Assembly: GCA_910577295.1 (NCBI GenBank)
Contig: CAJTLS010000008.1
Span: 3,842-67,841 of the forward strand
DNA: 64,000 bases
Source of the DNA: an uncultured Eubacterium sp.
Lineage (GTDB): Bacteria; Bacillota; Clostridia; Lachnospirales; Lachnospiraceae
Reading direction: 5' to 3'
Notes under the pieces: model-generated
The model's input: the letters and a program-made list of their open reading frames with translations, nothing else
Databases searched by the model: none
What the model was told of the DNA's origin: nothing
In this document: piece by piece, positions 17,496-25,631 of the stretch
Layout: each line of letters begins with the position of its first letter
How positions within the stretch are numbered: the stretch's first letter is position 1
Position numbers and translations under genes: made by a program

Positions 17496-18944
17496 ATGCT
17501 CGAAAACATGGATGTAAAAAAGAGAGCGGATTGGCCGGATTATGATGACCGTATGGCTCATTTGGAAATCCGCATGGGGGAATTGCAGCGACAGTGCAGG
17601 AAAATGGGCGTTCCGATTGCCATTGTCTTTGAAGGGTTTGAGGCGTCTGGCAAAGGAACGATGATAGGGAAGATGATTCAGCCCTTAGACCCGAGAGGAT
17701 TTCAGGTTTTTACGATGGAAAAAGAAACTGAAGAGGAGCGTATGCGCCCCTATCTTTGGCGTTATGCAACAAAGATGCCGGAGAAGGGCCGGGTTCATAT
17801 TTTTGACTGTTGCTGGTATCGGGGATATGAAAAGGAATTGACGGCAGAGGAGATCAACCGGTTTGAGCAGCAGTATACGGACGACAGAGTAGTAATCATA
17901 AAATTTTTTCTGGCGATTACAAAAAAGGAGCAGAAAAAACGTCTGACCGCGTTGGAGGAAGATGAAAATACGCGCTGGCGCGTGACAAAAAAGGACTGGC
18001 AGGAAAATAAAGATTTTGACGCCTGTTTACAGAAGTACGACACGATGCTTGTGCAGACGGATACTTCTAATGCGCCGTGGACGGTTGTAGAAGCAATGGA
18101 TAAAAAATATGCGCTCTGCAAAATTATGACAACGATTGTCAGGCGTCTGGAAATGGCAGTCAAAGCCAGAGAAGAAAAAGCTTCTTCGTCCGGTGCCGGA
18201 AGCATAGATATGTTAGAAGAAGATTTGCGCAGCGGCGTATTGCGAGGCGTGGATTTGTCGCTTACGCTGGAGCCAGAGATGTATAAGAAAAAACGCAAAG
18301 ATTTGCAGAAGAGGCTGGCGGCGCTGCACAATAAGATGTATTTGGAACGGGTGCCGGTCGTACTTGCTTTCGAGGGATGGGACGCTGCCGGAAAGGGCGG
18401 CGCCATCAAGAGACTGACACAGTGCATTGATCCGCGCGGGTACGAAGTTATACCGATAGCATCCCCGAATGACGTCGAGAAATCCCATCACTATTTGTGG
18501 CGATTTTGGCAGAAGTTCCCAAAACGAGGACATCTGGCAATTTTTGACCGCACATGGTACGGGCGCGTTCTTGTAGAACGTGTAGAGGGATTTGCCACGG
18601 AAGAAGAATGGCAGCGGGCGTATAAAGAAATTAATGATATGGAAGCCCATCTTGTGAAGTCGGGCGTAATCGTTCTCAAATTTTGGCTGCACATTGACCC
18701 GGCAGAACAGGCGAAACGTTTTGAACAGCGTCAGATGATACCGGAAAAGCAGTGGAAAATTACGGAAGAGGATTGGCGCAACCGCGAGAGATGGGATGAT
18801 TATGAGAAAGCGGTGGATGAGATGGTGCTGCGCACTTCGACAAAGCAGGCGCCATGGCACATCATTGAGGCCAATTCAAAATTATATGCCAGAATCAAAG
18901 TATTGGAAATTGTAGTGGAAGCACTGGAACGGAGATTAGTATGA
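17496..18944 (+). CDS. pap: Two-domain polyphosphate:AMP phosphotransferase (PPK2 class II, Pap)
   Basis: 482 aa, two fused PPK2 domains (~residues 15-225 and ~250-480). The C-terminal copy is canonical: Walker A FEGWDAAGKGG, then IFDRTWYGRVLVERV. The N-terminal copy keeps the P-loop (FEGFEASGKGT) but reads IFDCCWYRGYE where the second domain has DRTWYGR, so its lid/active-site Arg is missing. In characterised fused Paps the C-terminal domain makes ADP from AMP and polyphosphate. Start at ATG 17496 with AAGGGGTG 6 bases upstream. Ends in a 4-base ATGA overlap with the next gene. Confidence 0.92.
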   Translation: MLENMDVKKRADWPDYDDRMAHLEIRMGELQRQCRKMGVPIAIVFEGFEASGKGTMIGKMIQPLDPRGFQVFTMEKETEEERMRPYLWRYATKMPEKGRVHIFDCCWYRGYEKELTAEEINRFEQQYTDDRVVIIKFFLAITKKEQKKRLTALEEDENTRWRVTKKDWQENKDFDACLQKYDTMLVQTDTSNAPWTVVEAMDKKYALCKIMTTIVRRLEMAVKAREEKASSSGAGSIDMLEEDLRSGVLRGVDLSLTLEPEMYKKKRKDLQKRLAALHNKMYLERVPVVLAFEGWDAAGKGGAIKRLTQCIDPRGYEVIPIASPNDVEKSHHYLWRFWQKFPKRGHLAIFDRTWYGRVLVERVEGFATEEEWQRAYKEINDMEAHLVKSGVIVLKFWLHIDPAEQAKRFEQRQMIPEKQWKITEEDWRNRERWDDYEKAVDEMVLRTSTKQAPWHIIEANSKLYARIKVLEIVVEALERRLV

Positions 18945-20308
18945 AAAGGTTGAGAAAAATTATTTTTGCAGTAACACTTAGCTTGGCTCTTTGTGGCAGT
19001 GCCATGTCAGGATGGGCAGCGCCGGCGACGCCGTGTCTGGCCGCCGTAGTACCGCATTATTATATTTATGTGGATAATTATACTTATGAAGTAACGGCAG
19101 AGCAATATCAGGGGGCTCTGAGCCGGCAGTATGACAAGAAAGAACTCGTACGCTATCTGCAGGAGATTTTAGGAGAGCGCATGCCGGATAAATTTTCCGT
19201 TATATCCGGCAGAGTTATAACAACGGATGAGGATATTCCGGCTACTAATGATGATAATACGCAGGAAGATGATTCGGATTTTCTCATTCGCGACGGTGTC
19301 CTTCTTTCCTATCGCGGCGAGGCGTTGGAAGTCAATGTGCCGGATGGAGTTACAACCATTTCCGCACTGGCTTTTTGCAGTCCGAAGATAAAATCCGTCA
19401 GGATTCCATCCAGTGTGAAAGCAATTAGAAAATATGCTTTTTACCGCTGTACATCTCTGAAATACATTGTTTTTGACAAGGAAAATACGACGTTTGAAAA
19501 CAACATCATCTACGATTGCGAGAAGCTGACAAATGTTGTTGCACCAAAAGGAAGTAAAGCGTATGAATACGCGAAAAAAAATGATATTCCGGTGACGACA
19601 ACGGAAACGCCGTGTTGCAGCGTCTCCCACAGTTACCTTTTGGTGGGTGACAAAGAAAAGAATGTTATATTCAATAATTTTCAGAGTGTCAGTTGGAAGA
19701 GCAGCAAAAAAAAGATTGTGTCCGTAAGCAAAGGGGGAACGCTGCAGGCAAAGAAAAAGGGGAAAGCAACGATAACCGCTACCGTAAACGGAAAGAAATA
19801 TCGTTATAAAGTTACGGTTTACAATAAATCAATAAAAAAGCGTCTGCACCAGATTACGAAATCGTGTATTAAAAAGGACATGAGCCGGTATGAAAAAGTA
19901 AGGGCAGTCCATAACTGGCTGATACGGAATGTAAAATACGATTATTACCGCTATCAGACGGGGTCTATTCCGCGTGTTTCCCACACGGCAAAGGGAGCGC
20001 TGATAAAAAAAGTTGCCGTCTGCGATGGATATGCCTATGCCTTTCAGATGATTATGAAAAAACTGAAGATTCCGTGCAAATTTGTAGTCGGCAGCAGTCA
20101 GGGAATCGGCCACGGATGGAATATGGTGAAACTCGGCGGTAAATGGTATCATATCGACGTTACTTTTGACGACCCGATTGTAAATGAAAGCAATAACAAT
20201 ACAATACCTCGTTATACTTACTTTTTGAAATCTTCTTCGACTATGAGTAAGTCTCATAAATGGAAGAAGTCCAAATATCCGAAATGTAAGAGTAAAAAGT
20301 ATGAATAG
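18941..20308 (+). CDS. Secreted transglutaminase-like protein with LRR and Ig-like domains
   Basis: 455 aa. Signal peptide (KRLRKIIF then hydrophobic core, Ala-rich cleavage near 30), a BspA-type leucine-rich segment (~130-200, VTTISALAFCSPKIKSVRIP), a Big_2-like Ig domain (~225-290), and a C-terminal transglutaminase/protease-like domain with the catalytic triad C361 (VCDGYAYA), H391 (GHGWN) and D406 (HIDVTFDDP). Probably an extracellular cell-wall protein that cross-links or cleaves peptides. Translationally coupled to pap by the ATGA overlap, an odd pairing of a cytosolic kinase and a secreted protein. The structured repeat follows its stop. Confidence 0.87.
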   Translation: MKRLRKIIFAVTLSLALCGSAMSGWAAPATPCLAAVVPHYYIYVDNYTYEVTAEQYQGALSRQYDKKELVRYLQEILGERMPDKFSVISGRVITTDEDIPATNDDNTQEDDSDFLIRDGVLLSYRGEALEVNVPDGVTTISALAFCSPKIKSVRIPSSVKAIRKYAFYRCTSLKYIVFDKENTTFENNIIYDCEKLTNVVAPKGSKAYEYAKKNDIPVTTTETPCCSVSHSYLLVGDKEKNVIFNNFQSVSWKSSKKKIVSVSKGGTLQAKKKGKATITATVNGKKYRYKVTVYNKSIKKRLHQITKSCIKKDMSRYEKVRAVHNWLIRNVKYDYYRYQTGSIPRVSHTAKGALIKKVAVCDGYAYAFQMIMKKLKIPCKFVVGSSQGIGHGWNMVKLGGKWYHIDVTFDDPIVNESNNNTIPRYTYFLKSSSTMSKSHKWKKSKYPKCKSKKYE

Positions 20309-20346
20309 GGGGTAATTTTTAGGATAATTGTTTCCGTGTTAGTATG

Positions 20347-20564
20347 GCGGATATCCTGCCGCAGCTCGTCCGGTATGCCACTCCCAACGAAAAATACATG
20401 GTTTCTTTTAGCCTCTTTCTTTCACGAACAGATGCTTCGCATCTGCCCGCAGCAGGAGATAATTAATCTGGTGGTGCATTAACTTTTAGTGCGAACGCAC
20501 TGTTAAAAGTCGGGAGAAACGACGGCAGACAGCTCAGACAATACTCGGGTGGCAATCAGTAAAC
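20347..20564. repeat. Dispersed structured intergenic repeat, copy 1 (shorter form)
   Basis: Shares three blocks in the same order with 58543-58905: GCGGnTATCCTGCCG through CCCAACGAAAAAT (20347-20395); TTCTTTTAGCCTCTTTCTTT through ATCTGCCCGCAG (20403-20452); and GACAGCTCAGACAATACTCG (20527-20548). This copy lacks the left arm of the long inverted repeat of copy 2. It keeps the small hairpin CAGATGC/GCATCTG and has its own AGTGCG/CGCACT hairpin inside ACTTTT...AAAAGT. No protein is encoded. Function unknown. Confidence 0.75.
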
Positions 20565-20580
20565 AAAAGAAAACATAATT

Positions 20581-20775
20581 TTTCGGGGAGCGATACAAGG
20601 ATGGGATTCGGAATGATACCTGCCTGCGCCGCCTGAAAGCAGATTACTTGTGTAGGTGTGGCGGAGTGTGTGAAAATGGAAATCTTCAAGCCCTTTCACT
20701 TTTTCTTTGCCACATGGAAGCGGCAGGTCAGAGAAAAACAGAAACCTGCTGTTATGGTATTATCCATGGGGCGGC
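20581..20775 (+). other. Non-coding stretch with nested complementarity (unassigned structured RNA candidate)
   Basis: No credible ORF. ACCTGCC (about 20618) can pair with GGCAGGT (about 20732), TGTGGC with GCCACA inside that, and GTGAAA with TTTCAC further in, giving a rod-like fold about 120 bases long. It lies between the repeat and the 3' end of the methyltransferase gene. It matches no ncRNA I recognise (not RNase P, tmRNA or SRP RNA). Strand and transcription are not established. Confidence 0.3.
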
Positions 20776-20786
20776 ACACATATATT

Positions 20787-21416
20787 CTATCCTTGATGAT
20801 TAACTTTGTGGCGTTGATGTTTGCGTTGTAATTTTCTTGATAATTTGTTTGAAATCTTTTCTTTTTCTTTTATAATTCTATTTCGTTTTTCAGCAACAAA
20901 GACAAAATACCCATTTATTTCGTGAATCTTAACCCCTCCAAAGATAGATGTCAACTTATTTTTATACCAATCAAGTCTTTTGGTAACCATAACTAATTTT
21001 CCGCCAAAAGCCAACTTTTTAAATCCACCCTCTATAAAGTGTTTGGGAACAGAAAAGTTTGCATGATACGGCGGATTTGACAATATAAGCGTAAAATCCT
21101 TCTCTTCTACATTCTCATAACCATCACTTAAGTAAATTTTAATGTTTGGTACATTGTTAAGGTGTGAATTCACTTTTGCATATTCCAATGCCTGTTTAGA
21201 AATATCACACATTACAACATTTTCCGCACCTATCAGTTTACTAGCAAGTATGCCTACAACACCATACCCACATCCTAAATCCAATACTTTATCGTGCGGG
21301 AGAAAATCGATAACTGATAGCATCGCCTGTGTACCAGCATCAATTGAATTAGGCGAAAAAATGGAAGAAGAAGTTTCAAATATCATATCAATATTTTTAA
21401 TCTTTGCTGAAATCAT
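20787..21416 (-). CDS. Class I SAM methyltransferase, RsmC/RlmG type (MTS domain)
   Basis: 209 aa. SAM motif I VLDLGCGYGVVG (~50-61), motif II CDISKQALEYA, catalytic ILSNPPYHANF, all typical of MTS small-domain enzymes that make N2-methylguanosine in 16S or 23S rRNA. C-terminal tail is Lys/Arg-rich. Start at 21416 with AGGAGGTG on the minus strand; 20 further N-terminal codons are possible but lack a site. Lower GC than its neighbours and single-gene placement between a repeat and a tRNA suggest later arrival. rRNA target is inferred. Confidence 0.82.
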   Translation of the reverse strand: MISAKIKNIDMIFETSSSIFSPNSIDAGTQAMLSVIDFLPHDKVLDLGCGYGVVGILASKLIGAENVVMCDISKQALEYAKVNSHLNNVPNIKIYLSDGYENVEEKDFTLILSNPPYHANFSVPKHFIEGGFKKLAFGGKLVMVTKRLDWYKNKLTSIFGGVKIHEINGYFVFVAEKRNRIIKEKEKISNKLSRKLQRKHQRHKVNHQG

Positions 21417-21523
21417 TGTACACCTCCAAATGTTTAATAACCAACCTAATTCAGAAATTATAGCATATAAACGCAAATTATTCTACTTATTAATATAATT
21501 GATAGCATTTTTTAAAAAACAGG

Positions 21524-21552
21524 TTGACATCGGATGAAAAGGATGGTATAGT
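21524..21552 (+). promoter_or_regulatory. Sigma-A promoter of tRNA-Leu
   Basis: Consensus TTGACA (21524-21529), 17-base spacer, TATAGT (21547-21552). Predicted start a few bases before the tRNA at 21567. Confidence 0.85.
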
Positions 21553-21566
21553 AAATATCGTTGTGA

Positions 21567-21650
21567 GCGGATGTGGCGGAATTGGCAGACGCACAAGACT
21601 CAAAATCTTGCGGTGGTGACATCGTGCGGGTTCAAGTCCCGCCATCCGCA
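21567..21650 (+). tRNA. tRNA-Leu (anticodon CAA)
   Basis: 84 bases. Acceptor stem GCGGATG/CATCCGC with discriminator A; D arm GCGGAATTGGCAGACGC; anticodon stem CAAGA/TCTTG with loop CTCAAAA giving CAA; long class II variable arm (CGGTGG...ATCGTG); T arm CGGGTTCAAGTCCCG. CCA is not encoded. It has its own promoter and terminator. Confidence 0.97.
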
Positions 21651-21683
21651 CTCATAAAACAAGAAAAGAAAGGTCAAATAATC

Positions 21684-21710
21684 GAAAGACGAATTTGGTC
21701 TTTCTTTTTT
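21684..21710 (+). terminator. Rho-independent terminator of tRNA-Leu
   Basis: GAAAGAC (21684-21690), GAATTTG loop, GTCTTTC (21698-21704), then T6. It lies 34 bases after the tRNA. Confidence 0.8.
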
Positions 21711-21808
21711 GTTGAAATAAGAGACAAAAAAGGGTATCCTAATAAAGTGGATTGTATTACAATGATGGGAGAGCAGCTGTATATTTGTTTTGGAAAAAGG
21801 AGGGGCTT

Positions 21809-24241
21809 ATGAAGAAGAGAGGGAAAAAAGCGGGAGCGTTGTTTCTGTCTTTTGCGATATTATTCCAAATAGTATTTGCCGGCAATTATGTCAAGGCAGC
21901 CGACGGCAATAACGGATCAGAATCAAAAGAAATTGTTACGGTAGTTCCGTTTCCCGACCAGTGGAAATATTACGGACAAAAGAGAGAATTTCAATATGAT
22001 ATCAATTATGCTACTTCAAACGATAAGCCATTAAGCAAAGGGGTATCTCTTAAGATTGAGGAGGAGAGCATCGGGAAACAAAAATTTTGTATTGAGGATT
22101 TGCGCTCCGAGGATGAGAAAAAGGAAGTTACTTATGAACTGGAAAAAGATTCGCCGCTTTATGAGATTAAAGAGTACATAACGGCGGAGAAAGTAGAAGA
22201 TACAAAACATATTTATAATGAGGAAGATAAGAAAAAAGCAGGGGAACAGGGCGGAGACACGGTTGTTTCCGGTTCGGCAGTTTCCGGCGTCAGCGATACG
22301 ATGAAGGTGCAGATACAGGCGCCAAAAGATTTTCTCATTGCGCCTTCTTCCGAGGGAGAAGAAAGCCAATGGAAACAGAGTATGGAAGCGGAGATAAAGG
22401 AGGGTGAGAATACTTTTACTTATTATCTGCGCTCAAATCTCAATGACGCGACTCGCAAAGCCATTGACCGGACGCCAAAGACGATTACGTTAAAAGCGGA
22501 CTGGACAGCGCCAGCCATTCTATCTTTATCTGGAGGCGTAAACAGTACGGATGTATGGGCGGATGGGCAGATTACTGCGACTGAGCAGGGAACTTTTTAT
22601 TATGCCGTTGTTCCGGAAACTCATGCGGAATTGACAAGAGAGGATATCGAGACAAATGTAGGGGCACATTATGGTATTGTAGGACAGGGACGTGTGGACG
22701 GAACACAAAAGGCGACGGAGTTTTCTTTTCAGGGTTTGGCAGCAAGCAAAAACTATGTTATATATGCCTATGTGGAAGATGATGCAGGAAATGTATCGCC
22801 AGTACAAAAGAGTGAAATTTTTACGACAGACAGGATGGCGTTGGCAGGAACGGTAGAGGTTACTGGCACGATGGCAGTAGAACAGGTTTTAACGGCAAAA
22901 GTCAATTTGGATTCGGTTGCGGCGGGAGAACTGACCTATCAGTGGTATCGTATTAAGAATAAAGAGGACGAATCTTCGCTGGATGAAGTGTGGGATGAGA
23001 CCGGAGGCGCCGATGAGGATGATTTGGAAGCGGAAGATGATGATGACGAGGATGATGAAGACGACGAAGACGACGATTTGGTTGAACTGGATGCACGGCA
23101 TAAATTTGCGGCGGGAAGCGATGATGACGGAGACAAAGATGACGCCGTGTCCATTGAGGGGGCGACGCTGATTAAAGATGCTACCCTGTCAACTTACAAG
23201 GCGACGAGAGAAGATATTGGACACCGTTTGATTTGCTGTGTCAGCGCAGAAAAGTATTCCGGCTATATAGCAGGGGAGACGACAACATATATCCCGAAAT
23301 TGCTTCCGGAATATACGCTGCCATCAATAGCTGCGCTTCCGTATTCTCCAAAGTTAAAACTGTCGTCCATAGCTTTGCCAGAAAGCTGGAGCTGGGTAGA
23401 TAATACGATAACGCCGGTATACGGAAATTCCGGTTATCGTGCCAAATACATACCCAAAGATACGACGACTTATAAGACGATTATTGTCCGCATTAAGATT
23501 CCGGTAAATAAGCGTCAGTTGAAAAAGAATATGATTCAGGTGCCAAAAACCCGTGCCTATGCGGGGACGGCAATCAAAGACAATTTTTATGTTGAGGATA
23601 TGGATGATGAACTAACGGTGGGAAGCGATTTTTCAGTAAAATACAAAAACAATAAGAAACCGGGAAAAGCGACGATTACGTTTCGGGGAAAAGGAAATTA
23701 TAAAGGAACCGTTAAAGTAACGTATAAAATAAAAAAGCGCTCTGTAAAGGGACTCACGTATAAGTTCAGCAAGACGAAAGTATATAACGGTAAGACACGG
23801 ACGGCAGGTGTAGTTATTAAAAATGGCAAGGTACGTCTTGTAAAAGACAGAGATTACACAATTGCATATAAAAACAATAAAGAAATGGGAAAAGCAGGCA
23901 TTACCATAAAAGGGAAAGGGTACTATTATGGGAAGAAGGTACTTCATTTTTCCATAATACCGACAAAACCTAAATTGCTAAAGGCAGAAAAAAAAGGAAA
24001 GACACTGAATTTGAAGTTTTCGGAGAATGCACTGATTACGGGATATCACGTCTATATTTCCACCACCCGTAATTTTAGCAAAAAGAAGACCTCGGAATAT
24101 ACTTTGTCGGGCAACCGTTTCCAGATAAGGAGTATGGGAAAAGGAACGTACTATATTCGGATTCGGGGATATGGAATAAAAAATGGAAAAGCCTATGCAA
24201 GCGGCTACAGTAAGGTAAAGAAAGTGAAAATAAAGAAATAA
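21809..24241 (+). CDS. Secreted surface protein with acidic insert, basic beta repeats and Fn3-like end
   Basis: 810 aa. Signal peptide (KKRGKKAGALFLSFAIL, cleavage near ADG at ~32). Middle part has Ig-like segments, one broken by a run of about 20 Asp/Glu (bases ~23010-23080). The C-terminal third is Lys-rich with two copies of a ~80-residue repeat (DF or DYxxxYKNNKxxGKAxITxxGKGxY), then a fibronectin-III-like domain. The same repeat occurs three times in the protein at 45967. Such repeats are common in Lachnospiraceae surface proteins and may bind the wall by charge; no LPXTG motif is seen. Start at ATG 21809 with AAAGGAGGGG. Function unknown. Confidence 0.8.
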   Translation: MKKRGKKAGALFLSFAILFQIVFAGNYVKAADGNNGSESKEIVTVVPFPDQWKYYGQKREFQYDINYATSNDKPLSKGVSLKIEEESIGKQKFCIEDLRSEDEKKEVTYELEKDSPLYEIKEYITAEKVEDTKHIYNEEDKKKAGEQGGDTVVSGSAVSGVSDTMKVQIQAPKDFLIAPSSEGEESQWKQSMEAEIKEGENTFTYYLRSNLNDATRKAIDRTPKTITLKADWTAPAILSLSGGVNSTDVWADGQITATEQGTFYYAVVPETHAELTREDIETNVGAHYGIVGQGRVDGTQKATEFSFQGLAASKNYVIYAYVEDDAGNVSPVQKSEIFTTDRMALAGTVEVTGTMAVEQVLTAKVNLDSVAAGELTYQWYRIKNKEDESSLDEVWDETGGADEDDLEAEDDDDEDDEDDEDDDLVELDARHKFAAGSDDDGDKDDAVSIEGATLIKDATLSTYKATREDIGHRLICCVSAEKYSGYIAGETTTYIPKLLPEYTLPSIAALPYSPKLKLSSIALPESWSWVDNTITPVYGNSGYRAKYIPKDTTTYKTIIVRIKIPVNKRQLKKNMIQVPKTRAYAGTAIKDNFYVEDMDDELTVGSDFSVKYKNNKKPGKATITFRGKGNYKGTVKVTYKIKKRSVKGLTYKFSKTKVYNGKTRTAGVVIKNGKVRLVKDRDYTIAYKNNKEMGKAGITIKGKGYYYGKKVLHFSIIPTKPKLLKAEKKGKTLNLKFSENALITGYHVYISTTRNFSKKKTSEYTLSGNRFQIRSMGKGTYYIRIRGYGIKNGKAYASGYSKVKKVKIKK

Positions 24242-24254
24242 TGAGGTAAGGAAA

Positions 24255-25631
24255 GTGGAAAAGAAACTTGTGCTGATAGATGGAAATAGTATTATAAACC
24301 GAGCTTTTTACGGGGTGCCGGATTTGACAAACAAAGACGGATTGCACACGAACGCCATTTACGGTTTCCTGAACATCATGTTTAAGTTAATGGATGAAGA
24401 AGAGCCAACACATATGATGGTTGCCTTTGATGAGAAAGCGCCGACGTTTCGCCATGAAATGTACGAGAAGTATAAAGGTACGAGAAAACCGATGCCGGAA
24501 GAACTGCGGGAGCAAGTACCGGTACTCAAAGATATTCTGCAGGCGATGAACCTTTGTATCTTTTCCCGAGAGGGGATAGAAGCGGATGATATATTGGGGA
24601 CGATGGCGAAGAAAGGGGAAAAGGACGGGTATACGGTAACCGTTGTATCGGGAGACCGTGACTTACTTCAGTTGGCATCCGATACTATCATGGTAAGAAT
24701 CCCCAAAACAAGGGGCGGCAGGACGGAAGTAGAAGATTATCATACGGCACAGGTAATTGAAAAATATCACGTTACTCCCTCTCAGATTATTGATTTAAAG
24801 GGGTTAATGGGAGATACGTCCGATAATATTCCGGGTGTGCCGGGGATAGGCGAAAAGACAGCGGTAAAAATACTGACATTGTTCGGTACGGTCGAGAACG
24901 CCATCGCTCATAGAGAAGAGATTACGCCTAATCGAGCCAAAGAGGCAATTAAAAATAATATACATTTGGCGAAACTCAGCAAACAACTGGCAACGATAAA
25001 GACAGACTGCAAACTTGGGATATTAATGGAAGATTGTCTGGTGCAGGATATGTTTAATGCCAAGGCATTTCGTATTATCCAGTCGCTCGATATTAAGTCG
25101 TTACAGAAACGGTTTGATAAGGAAAAGACGATGGATTCCAAGTGGGAAAAAGGGTTTGTTACCTTGACGACGAAAGAGGAATGGGATAAGTTCCGCTCAT
25201 CCGTAAAAGAAAAAGAACCCGCTGCCATAAAGGTTGTTTTCCGCAAAGATGCCCAAATGACGGCAAATGAGACGGGTCAGATGACGTTGTTTATGTCGGA
25301 ACAACAAGGGCGTTTACTGGGACTGGCTATTGCTTTTAACGAGGAAAAGGTTGCGTTTTGTAAAGTCGGGAAAGCACTTTTGGAGCATGATATTGTTGCC
25401 GGAGTGGCAGAATTGACTGCACGGCATACACTGGTGGGAAATGATTTAAAAGCACAGTTGGATTTCTTTGCCGGAGCAAAGCCGGAAAATTGTTTTGACA
25501 CGAATTTGGCCGCCTATGTCATCAATCCCATTCAAAAGAGACGTATGCCGGAGTTACCATGTATCCGTATACGCAGATGTTTGGGAAAGCTTCCATGGAG
25601 TCGGCGTTTGCGGACAAAGAGGAGGAATTGA
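24255..25631 (+). CDS. polA: DNA polymerase I, 5' fragment: 5'-3' exonuclease and inactive 3'-5' exonuclease domains
   Basis: 458 codons until the shifted frame stops; homology ends at ...AYVINPIQK, about base 25538. Residues 1-260 are the 5' nuclease (DGNSIINRAFYG, AFDEKAPTFRHEMYEKYKG, EADDILG, SGDRDLLQL, GDTSDNIPGVPGIGEKTA), which removes RNA primers and flaps. The next part is a 3'-5' exo fold without the DxE motif, as in non-proofreading Firmicutes Pol I. GTG start at 24255 with AAGGA upstream. The polymerase continues in the -1 frame at 25559. The last ~30 codons (RRMPELPCIR...) are out-of-frame and not Pol I-like. Assembly error, true frameshift or real split gene are all possible. Confidence 0.85.
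   Translation: MEKKLVLIDGNSIINRAFYGVPDLTNKDGLHTNAIYGFLNIMFKLMDEEEPTHMMVAFDEKAPTFRHEMYEKYKGTRKPMPEELREQVPVLKDILQAMNLCIFSREGIEADDILGTMAKKGEKDGYTVTVVSGDRDLLQLASDTIMVRIPKTRGGRTEVEDYHTAQVIEKYHVTPSQIIDLKGLMGDTSDNIPGVPGIGEKTAVKILTLFGTVENAIAHREEITPNRAKEAIKNNIHLAKLSKQLATIKTDCKLGILMEDCLVQDMFNAKAFRIIQSLDIKSLQKRFDKEKTMDSKWEKGFVTLTTKEEWDKFRSSVKEKEPAAIKVVFRKDAQMTANETGQMTLFMSEQQGRLLGLAIAFNEEKVAFCKVGKALLEHDIVAGVAELTARHTLVGNDLKAQLDFFAGAKPENCFDTNLAAYVINPIQKRRMPELPCIRIRRCLGKLPWSRRLRTKRRN

Noticed and set aside
21573..21812. 79-codon plus-strand ORF starting MAELADAQDSKS
   Set aside because: It is the tRNA-Leu gene and its terminator read as protein, a well-known artefact.
22939..23154. Minus-strand ORF rich in Ser repeats
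   Set aside because: It is the antisense of the Asp/Glu run of the surface protein gene; low complexity with no ribosome site.
25530..25560. Programmed -1 frameshift joining the two polA halves
   Set aside because: The local CAAAAGAGA is not a classical X XXY YYZ slippery site, and linker residues also appear lost, so an accidental break or true split is more likely.
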